Below are positions 5,861-10,396 of a stretch of 10,396 nt of DNA, piece by piece; positions within the stretch are counted from its first letter, which is position 1; every line of letters begins with the position of its first letter. The DNA is taken from assembly GCA_019247255.1 (NCBI GenBank), contig JAFAPJ010000268.1, positions 1 to 10,396 on the forward strand, read 5' to 3'. The translations under genes were made by a program, and so were the position numbers. Under the pieces are notes generated by a model that saw nothing but the letters and a program-made list of their open reading frames with translations, was not told the origin of the DNA and did not search any database. This stretch comes from Methylobacteriaceae bacterium (GTDB taxonomy: Bacteria > Pseudomonadota > Alphaproteobacteria > Rhizobiales > Beijerinckiaceae).

Positions 5861-7089
5861 GGTGCGCCGACGGGGGCGGATCGCGAGCCGGCACGCCGGG
5901 CTGGCGGTTCGGCGAGGGCGCGCACGAGGTCCTGCATGGAGGCGAGGGTGTGGATCGGCCTGAACTCGTCGACATGCGGGAGCATCGCCCGGATGCCGGC
6001 CGCGCGCGCCTCGAAGCCTTCGAAGCGGAGCAGCGGGTTCAGCCAGACGAGCCGCCGGCAGGAGCGGTGAAGCCGGTCCATCTCGAAGGCGAGGTCGCCG
6101 CCGACCTCGCGCTCGAGCCCGTCCGTGAAGAGGAGCACGACCGCGCCGCCCGCCAGCACGCGACGGGACCAGAGCCGGTTGAACTCGGCCAAGGCCGGCG
6201 CGATGCGGGTTCCGCCCTCCCAGTCCCGCACCCGCCCGGCGGCGCGGGCGAGCGCGTCGTCCGGATCGCGATGGGCGAGCTCGCGGCTGATGTTCGTGAG
6301 CCGGGTCGCGAAGACGAAGGAATGGACGCGCCGACGCTTCTCCGCGACCGGATGGAGGAAGTGGAGGAAGAGGCGGGAATATTCCGCCATCGAGCCCGAG
6401 ATGTCGACGAGCCCGACGAGCGGCGGGCTCCGGCGCACGGGAGAGCGCCGCGCGAGCGTGATCGCCGACCCGTCCCGGAGCGAGCGGCGCAGGCTCGCCC
6501 GCATGTCGATGCGCGCGCCCCGGGGGTCGGGCGCGAGCCGCCGGATCCGGCGGCGGTCGTCCGGCAGGACCATCGCTTCGACGAGCCGGCGGGCGCGCGC
6601 GATCTCCGCCGCCGACATCTGGGCGAAGTCTTTCGCGCGCAGCACGTCGCGGTCGGAGGCGGTGAGCCGCGCCTCGACGGTGCGCTCGACCACCTCGCGA
6701 GGCTCGTCACGGCGGGCGGGGCGCAGCGCCTCCTCCACGCGCGCCTGGCCGGGCTTCGGCTTCTCCTTCTCCCGCTCGGCCGGCGCCAGCGGGGACATCT
6801 GCTGGATCAGCTTCTCGAGATAGCCGCGCCGCCGCCAGAAGGTGCGGAAGACGGCGTCGAACAGCACGGTCTGCTCGTGGCGGCTGACGAGCGTCGCGTG
6901 GAGCGTCCAGTAGAGGTCGTCGCGCCCGCCGATCCCGACCGCCTCGACGGCCGCGATCGCGTCGAGGACGGCGCCCGGCCCGACCGGGATCCCGGCGGCC
7001 CGCAGCGCGCGGGCGAAATGGACGACGTTGTCCGCGAGCCTGCCCCCGGGCGCCGCGGGAGCCTCGCCCGTCGCCGCAGGTGCGGTCAC
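5857..7089 (-). CDS. coxE: CoxE-type VWA-domain protein
   Basis: The 410-residue protein carries a von Willebrand factor A domain in its C-terminal half. The MIDAS metal site is visible: DISGS with D229, S231 and S233, then T294 in GGTRI and D323 in FTDG. The N-terminal part (about 18-100) is the helical CoxE region, followed by a charged linker rich in Lys, Glu and Arg. In carboxydotrophic bacteria CoxE is needed, with the AAA+ protein CoxD, for post-translational building of the CO dehydrogenase active site. The reading frame is open upstream, but that stretch is Arg/Pro-rich and antisense-like and lies inside coxD. The GTG at 7089 overlaps the coxD stop by 4 bp (GTGA) and gives a normal family length. 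CoxD and CoxE would form a MoxR-VWA chaperone pair in the cytoplasm. Confidence 0.9.
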   Translation of the reverse strand: MTAPAATGEAPAAPGGRLADNVVHFARALRAAGIPVGPGAVLDAIAAVEAVGIGGRDDLYWTLHATLVSRHEQTVLFDAVFRTFWRRRGYLEKLIQQMSPLAPAEREKEKPKPGQARVEEALRPARRDEPREVVERTVEARLTASDRDVLRAKDFAQMSAAEIARARRLVEAMVLPDDRRRIRRLAPDPRGARIDMRASLRRSLRDGSAITLARRSPVRRSPPLVGLVDISGSMAEYSRLFLHFLHPVAEKRRRVHSFVFATRLTNISRELAHRDPDDALARAAGRVRDWEGGTRIAPALAEFNRLWSRRVLAGGAVVLLFTDGLEREVGGDLAFEMDRLHRSCRRLVWLNPLLRFEGFEARAAGIRAMLPHVDEFRPIHTLASMQDLVRALAEPPARRAGSRSAPVGAP

Positions 7090-8042
7090 GCGCCGGCGAG
7101 GCCCGTCGTGGCGACTCCTGTCGCGGCGACGCCCGTCGCGGCGAGCTCCGCCCGCACATCGTCGATCGTCTGGCGAATCTCGGACGCGCCGAGGCGCTGG
7201 ATGTCGTCCTGGTACTTGAGGAGGACGCCGAGCGTGTCGGCGACGAGCGCCGGGTCGAGCGCGACGGCGTCGAGCTCGACGAGGGCGGACGCCCAGTCGA
7301 GCGTCTCGGCGACGCCCGGCGCCTTGAACAGCTCGCGCCGGCGGAGCGCGGCCACGAAGGCCACGACCTCGCGCGAGAGCCGGGCCGGGGCGCCCGGCAG
7401 CCGGGCCTCGAGGATCGCGAGCTCGCGGGCGACGTCCGGGTAATCGACCCAATGGTAGAGGCAGCGCCGCTTCAGCGCGTCGTGGATCTCGCGCGTGCGG
7501 TTCGAGGTCAGGATGACGATCGGCGGGCTCGCCGCCCTCACGGTGCCGAGCTCCGGGATCGTGACCTGGAAGTCCGAGAGGATCTCGAGAAGGAACGCCT
7601 CGAAGGCCTCGTCCGTCCGGTCGAGCTCGTCGACGAGGAGCACCGGCGGACCCTCCTCGTGCGGCTCGAGCGCGTCGAGGAGCGGGCGCCGGACGAGGTA
7701 GCGCTCCGAGAACAGGTCGCCCTCGAGGCGCTCCCGGTCAACGGCGCCGCCGGCTTCCGCGAGGCGGATCGCCATCATCTGCCCGGCATAGTTCCACTCG
7801 TAGAGGGCGGAAGCGACGTCGAGCCCCTCGTAGCATTGAAGCCGGATGAGCTTGCGGCCGAGCGCGGCCGCCAGAACCTTCGCGATCTCGGTCTTGCCGA
7901 CGCCCGCCTCGCCCTCGAGAAAGAGCGGGCGGCCGAGGCGGAGCGCGAGGAACAGCACGGTCGCGAGCGAGCGGTCGGCCACGTAGCCGGCGCGACCGAG
8001 CAGGGTCAGCGTCTCGTCGATGGAAGCGGGAGGGGCGATCAT
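7086..8042 (-). CDS. coxD: CoxD-type MoxR AAA+ ATPase
   Basis: The 318-residue protein is a complete MoxR-family AAA+ ATPase. Walker A is GEAGVGKT (44-51), Walker B is VLLVDELD (134-141), sensor-1 TSN is at 179-181 and the arginine region KRRCLYHW is at 191-198, followed by the C-terminal helical lid. CoxD is a membrane-associated ATPase needed to insert sulfur and copper into the CO dehydrogenase precursor; a homologous remodelling role on a related hydroxylase is inferred here. The last 18 residues are a low-complexity tail of five-residue repeats (AATGV, AATGV, ATTGL), encoded by three imperfect 15-bp tandem repeats at 7102-7146. The ATG is at 8042, with a weak GAGTGAG ribosome site just before it. 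Translation is coupled to coxE by the GTGA overlap. Confidence 0.92.
   Translation of the reverse strand: MIAPPASIDETLTLLGRAGYVADRSLATVLFLALRLGRPLFLEGEAGVGKTEIAKVLAAALGRKLIRLQCYEGLDVASALYEWNYAGQMMAIRLAEAGGAVDRERLEGDLFSERYLVRRPLLDALEPHEEGPPVLLVDELDRTDEAFEAFLLEILSDFQVTIPELGTVRAASPPIVILTSNRTREIHDALKRRCLYHWVDYPDVARELAILEARLPGAPARLSREVVAFVAALRRRELFKAPGVAETLDWASALVELDAVALDPALVADTLGVLLKYQDDIQRLGASEIRQTIDDVRAELAATGVAATGVATTGLAGA
7102..7146. repeat. Three imperfect 15-bp tandem repeats
   Basis: Units 7102-7116, 7117-7131 and 7132-7146 differ from each other at only a few positions. They lie in frame at the end of coxD and encode AATGV, AATGV and ATTGL, so copy-number change would alter only the length of the C-terminal tail. 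They end 12 bp before the coxE start. Confidence 0.7.
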
Positions 8043-8092
8043 CTCACTCTGGGTGCCCGGTGGTCCGCGCCGGGCAGCCGACCGAGAGGGGT

Positions 8093-8115
8093 CGAGGCCG
8101 GCCTGGCCGGCCTCG
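8093..8115 (-). terminator. Strong hairpin between coxM and coxD
   Basis: CGAGGCCGGCC (8093-8103) and GGCCGGCCTCG (8105-8115) are perfect reverse complements around a single T, giving at least a 10-bp G/C-rich stem with a three-base loop. It lies 10 bases past the coxM stop and about 50 bases before the coxD start. There is no following U-run on the minus strand, so a classic intrinsic terminator is unlikely. It may instead protect the coxM message end or reduce read-through into coxD. The inverted repeat is seen directly; the role is inferred. Confidence 0.45.
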
Positions 8116-8125
8116 GAAGCAAGCC

Positions 8126-8926
8126 TTACTTGGCGCTCGCCACGGCACGCCGGGCCATGACGCCCACGAGATGGGCACGGTAATCCTGGTCGGCGTGGAT
8201 GTCGGAGGCCATCTCGCCGGCGTCGACCGAGACGCCCTTCAGCGCATCGGCCGCGAACGAGCCCTTCAGCGCCTCTTCCATCGCGGTCGCCCGGAAGACG
8301 CCGTTTGCCCCGGCGCCGACGACCGAGACGCGGATCTCGCCCGCCGCCGTCTCGGCGACGCAGACCCCGCAGAGCGCGTAGCGCGAGGCCGGGTTGCGGA
8401 ACTTGGCGTAGCCCATCCGGCGCGGGATCGGGAACTCGACCGCGGTGACGATCTCGCCCTCGTCGAGCGCCGTCGTGAAGAGGCCCTGAAAGTAATCGTC
8501 CGCGGCGATCCGGCGCCGGTCCGTCACGACGGTCGCGCCGAGCGCCATCGCGGCCGCGGCGTAATCGGCCGAGGGGTCGTTGTTCGCGATCGAGCCGCCG
8601 ATCGTCCCGCGGTGGCGGACGGCGGGATCCCCGATGGTGCCGACCATCTCGGCGAGGGTCGGGATCGCCGCCTTGACGACGTCCGAGGTCGCGACCTCGT
8701 GATGGCGCGACAGCGCCCCGATGACCAGCTTGTCGCCGTCGCGGCGGATGCCCTTGAGCTCCGCGATGCCGTTGAGGTCCACGAGCGCCGAGGGGCCCGC
8801 GAGCCGGAGCTTCATGGCGGGCAGCAGCGTGTGCCCGCCCGAGAGGAACTTGCCTTCGGCGTTGGCGGAGGCGAGGGCCGCCGCGTCCTTCAGGCTCGTC
8901 GGCTTGTGGTATTCGAAGGCGTACAT
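8126..8926 (-). CDS. coxM: FAD-binding M subunit of a CO dehydrogenase/xanthine dehydrogenase-type hydroxylase
   Basis: The 266-residue protein has the two FAD pyrophosphate-binding motifs of the medium subunit, SGGHTLLP (29-36) and TIGGSIANNDP (108-118), and the C-terminal YAKFRNPASRYALCGV segment of the CODH flavoprotein domain. In CO dehydrogenase-type enzymes this subunit takes electrons from the [2Fe-2S] small subunit and passes them to an acceptor. The true substrate depends on the large subunit, which is not in the window. The chosen ATG gives the family N-terminus (MYAFEYHKP); the frame is open upstream, but that extension overlaps the divergent nitroreductase and is not protein-like. 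A GGGGAG lies 11 bases before the ATG, a rather long spacing. It is followed by a hairpin and then coxD. An inverted repeat covers the start codon. Confidence 0.92.
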   Translation of the reverse strand: MYAFEYHKPTSLKDAAALASANAEGKFLSGGHTLLPAMKLRLAGPSALVDLNGIAELKGIRRDGDKLVIGALSRHHEVATSDVVKAAIPTLAEMVGTIGDPAVRHRGTIGGSIANNDPSADYAAAAMALGATVVTDRRRIAADDYFQGLFTTALDEGEIVTAVEFPIPRRMGYAKFRNPASRYALCGVCVAETAAGEIRVSVVGAGANGVFRATAMEEALKGSFAADALKGVSVDAGEMASDIHADQDYRAHLVGVMARRAVASAK

Positions 8927-8998
8927 GGTCCGGCAGTCTCCCCAGGCTGCGGCGGATCCGGCCTCGCCCGGTCCGCCTTGTCGGCGGGCCGGACCATG
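8924..8998 (-). promoter_or_regulatory. Inverted repeat that could fold over the coxM start codon
   Basis: CATGGTCCGGC (8924-8934) and GCCGGACCATG (8988-8998) are perfect 11-bp reverse complements 53 bases apart. In the minus-strand transcript the second arm contains the coxM ATG, so pairing would hide the start codon. Between the arms GGCGGA-CCGG and CCGG-A-TCCGCC can form a nested hairpin with one bulged A. A competing CCGCC/GGCGG hairpin shares bases with it. This looks like a possible RNA-level switch, provided that transcription begins to the right of 8998. No ligand or RNA family is recognised. Confidence 0.4.
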
Positions 8999-9103
8999 CA
9001 CGACTTCGCCGAGGTGGCCAAGCGCCTCCGACGACGGCCGCCGCCTGCCTTGCGGAAGCGTGGCCGCGATGCGAGACGGGCCGCCTCGCCTCCGGAGCCG
9101 CCC
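8927..9103. other. Divergent intergenic region, coxM / nitroreductase
   Basis: These 177 bases separate the minus-strand cox run from the plus-strand nitroreductase and should hold promoters for both. I cannot identify convincing -35/-10 hexamers on either strand in this GC-rich sequence. The left half is occupied by the inverted repeat and nested hairpin described separately. The frame of the nitroreductase stays open through the right half from an ATG at 8996, but the encoded residues are Arg/Pro-rich and unlike the family. Confidence 0.5.
9094..9097 (+). promoter_or_regulatory. Ribosome-binding site setting the nitroreductase start
   Basis: GGAG lies 6 bases before the ATG at 9104. It favours this start over the in-frame ATG at 8996, which has no comparable site and sits within the inverted repeat. 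Confidence 0.6.
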
Positions 9104-9703
9104 ATGGCCGACGCCACCTTTCCCCGCAAGCCGGACCACCCGATCGACGACCTGTTCCTGACCCGGTGGTCGCCGCGCGCCTTTACTGGGGAGCAGATCC
9201 CGGTCGAGACGCTGATGAGCCTCTTCGAGGCGGCGCGCTGGTCGCCCTCCTCCTACAACTCTCAGCCCTGGCGCTTCGTCTGGGCTCGGCGGGGCACGCC
9301 GATCTTCGAGACCTTCCTCGGGCTCCTCACGGGCTCGAACCCGGAATGGTGCCGCGACGCCGCGGCCCTCGTGCTCGTCGCCTCGTCGAAGACCATGAGT
9401 GTTCCCGGAAAGGACGAGCCCGTGCCGTCGCGGACGCACTCCTACGACACGGGTGCCGCCTGGATGGCGATCGCGCTGCAGGCCCACCTCCTCGGCTGGG
9501 CGACGCACGGCATGATCGGCTTCGACTACGATCGCGCCGCCGCCGTCATCGGCCTCCCGGCCGGCTTCCACCTCGACGCCGCGCTCGCGATCGGCAAGCA
9601 GGGTGATCCGGCCAAGCTCTCCGATGGCCTGCGGTCGCGGGAAAGCCCGAACGCCCGCAAGCCCATGGCGGAGAGCGTCTTCGAGGGACGGTTCCCGGGC
9701 TGA
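9104..9703 (+). CDS. Nitroreductase-family flavoprotein
   Basis: The 199-residue protein has the FMN-binding pattern of the nitroreductase family: TRWSPRAFTG (20-29), then WSPSSYNSQPWRFV (46-59), a central SYDTGAAWMAIALQAHLLGWATHG stretch (113-136, quoted by position; its key elements are the Gly and Ala residues and the final GWATHG) and GFDY at 139-142. These enzymes use NAD(P)H to reduce nitro compounds, quinones or other electrophiles with bound FMN; the physiological substrate is unknown. The length is typical of the short, single-domain branch. It is read divergently from coxM and lies 10 bp before the DUF1345 gene, with which it probably forms a two-gene operon. No functional link to the molybdenum hydroxylase is visible apart from position. 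Confidence 0.92.
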   Translation: MADATFPRKPDHPIDDLFLTRWSPRAFTGEQIPVETLMSLFEAARWSPSSYNSQPWRFVWARRGTPIFETFLGLLTGSNPEWCRDAAALVLVASSKTMSVPGKDEPVPSRTHSYDTGAAWMAIALQAHLLGWATHGMIGFDYDRAAAVIGLPAGFHLDAALAIGKQGDPAKLSDGLRSRESPNARKPMAESVFEGRFPG

Positions 9704-9713
9704 TCGGCCCTCG

Positions 9714-10346
9714 ATGTTCGCGATCCGCCGCCCGCGGCTCCTCATCGCGCTCGCGGCCGGCGCCGCGATCGGGCTCGTCCTCCCGACGACGCATTTCGCG
9801 ACCCGGGTGCTCGTCGGCTGGGACGCGTTCGTCGCGCTCTACCTCGCGCTCGTCTACGTCATGATGGCGCGGGCCGACATCGACGCGCTCCAGCGGCGCG
9901 CGGACGAGGAGGACACGGGCGCGCTCCTCGTGCTCGTCCTGACGGTCGCGGCCGCCGTGACGAGCCTCGGCGGGATCGGAGCCGAGCTCCACGCGATCCG
10001 CGACGTCGGCAATGACGGCCGCGCGCCCCGGCTCGCGCTCGCGGGCATCACGATCCTGGCCTCCTGGGCCTTCGTCCACACCGTGTTCGCGCTGCATTAC
10101 GCTCATGAGTTCTACGGCGGAGGCGACACGGATCGGCGCGGGCTGAACTTCCCGGGCGACCAGGATCCGACCTACGACGATTTCCTCTATTTCGCCTTCA
10201 CGATGGGCGCGGCCTCCCAGACCTCGGATGTCTCGGTCACGACGAAGCGGATGCGCCGCTTCGTTCTCGTCCACACGGTGCTGTCCTTCCTGTTCAACAC
10301 CACCGTCCTGGCGCTCGCCATCAATGTCGGGGCCGGGCTCATCTGA
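9714..10346 (+). CDS. DUF1345-family membrane protein
   Basis: The 210-residue integral membrane protein has about five hydrophobic segments and the DUF1345 signature in its second half. HTVFALHYAHEFY (122-134) is followed by PTYDDFLYFAFTMGAASQTSD (152-172 by position), then a basic stretch and HTVLSFLFNTTVLALAIN (187-204). The family is widespread in proteobacteria and has no established function; the segment around GAASQTSD resembles a pore or selectivity loop, but that is only an impression. Conserved His, Tyr and Asp residues near membrane segments hint at a transport or ligand-binding role. The ATG at 9714 is 10 bp past the nitroreductase stop. No T-tailed terminator follows within the remaining 50 bases. 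Confidence 0.9.
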   Translation: MFAIRRPRLLIALAAGAAIGLVLPTTHFATRVLVGWDAFVALYLALVYVMMARADIDALQRRADEEDTGALLVLVLTVAAAVTSLGGIGAELHAIRDVGNDGRAPRLALAGITILASWAFVHTVFALHYAHEFYGGGDTDRRGLNFPGDQDPTYDDFLYFAFTMGAASQTSDVSVTTKRMRRFVLVHTVLSFLFNTTVLALAINVGAGLI

Positions 10347-10396
10347 TCGCGTCAAGCCCGTGGCAAGGCCGGCCTGCTAGGCAGGTGAACGACGGG

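Noticed and set aside
7090..7452. Upstream extension of coxE
   Set aside because: The extra 121 codons lie inside coxD and are Arg/Pro-rich. The GTG at 7089 with the GTGA overlap gives the expected length.
8060..9103. Upstream in-frame extension of the nitroreductase
   Set aside because: The extension is antisense to coxM and not protein-like. A GGAG ribosome site and the family N-terminus support the ATG at 9104.
8927..9745. Upstream in-frame extension of coxM
   Set aside because: It runs antisense through the nitroreductase and has no family similarity; the M subunit normally begins at the ATG at 8926.
10373..10385. CCTGC-TAG-GCAGG hairpin after the DUF1345 gene
   Set aside because: The stem is only 5 bp and has no T-run, which is too weak to call a terminator; the window ends 11 bases later.
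1..10396. CRISPR arrays, tRNA or rRNA genes, insertion sequences or prophage genes
   Set aside because: No regularly spaced repeats, no cloverleaf I could recognise, no transposase or integrase frame, and base composition is even across the coding genes.

Overview
The window is very GC-rich (roughly 70-75% by eye) with strong third-position G/C bias. Its genes point to an alphaproteobacterium of the Hyphomicrobiales type: a DUF2778/Tlde1 protein, an AAYN-type hemolysin III homologue, a CoxD/CoxE pair with XdhC-like factors, and a DUF1345 protein. This is inferred from gene content and style; no rRNA or other phylogenetic marker is present. I see no insertion sequence, phage gene, tRNA or CRISPR array.

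Layout. Bases 1-458 hold no convincing gene, but contain two inverted repeats and a promoter-like element. On the plus strand follow a secreted or membrane-anchored Tlde1-domain protein (459-1499) and a hemolysin III/PAQR-type seven-helix membrane protein (1595-2263). The centre is one tightly packed minus-strand run of nine genes from 8926 down to 2227. In transcription order these are coxM (FAD subunit of a CO dehydrogenase/xanthine dehydrogenase-type hydroxylase), coxD (MoxR AAA+ ATPase), coxE (VWA protein), ynfA-like, an XdhC N-terminal-domain protein, a LysE/RhtB-type exporter, an XdhC Rossmann-domain protein, a MoeA-like molybdopterin-binding protein, and a MocA-like nucleotidyltransferase. 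Most junctions are 1-4 bp overlaps or gaps of 12 bp or less, so most of the run is probably translationally coupled. The exception is an 83-bp gap with a strong hairpin between coxM and coxD. Divergent from coxM, on the plus strand, are a nitroreductase-family flavoprotein (9104-9703) and a DUF1345 membrane protein (9714-10346).

How the genes fit together. Most of the minus-strand run makes sense as a maturation module for a molybdenum hydroxylase of the CoxL type. The MocA-like enzyme would make the dinucleotide form of the molybdenum cofactor. The MoeA-like and XdhC-like proteins would bind, carry or insert it. The CoxD/CoxE ATPase-VWA pair would act on the folded enzyme to mature its active site. 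The window carries only the FAD subunit: the catalytic large subunit and the [2Fe-2S] small subunit are absent, so they must lie elsewhere or the M subunit serves another partner.

The points most worth a second look are the LysE-type and YnfA-type membrane genes embedded among the cofactor genes, the division of XdhC into two genes flanking the exporter, an 11-bp inverted repeat that could fold the coxM start codon into a stem, and the His-to-Asn changes at putative metal-site positions of the hemolysin III homologue. I did not find a wholly unknown system; the module is a variation on a known theme.
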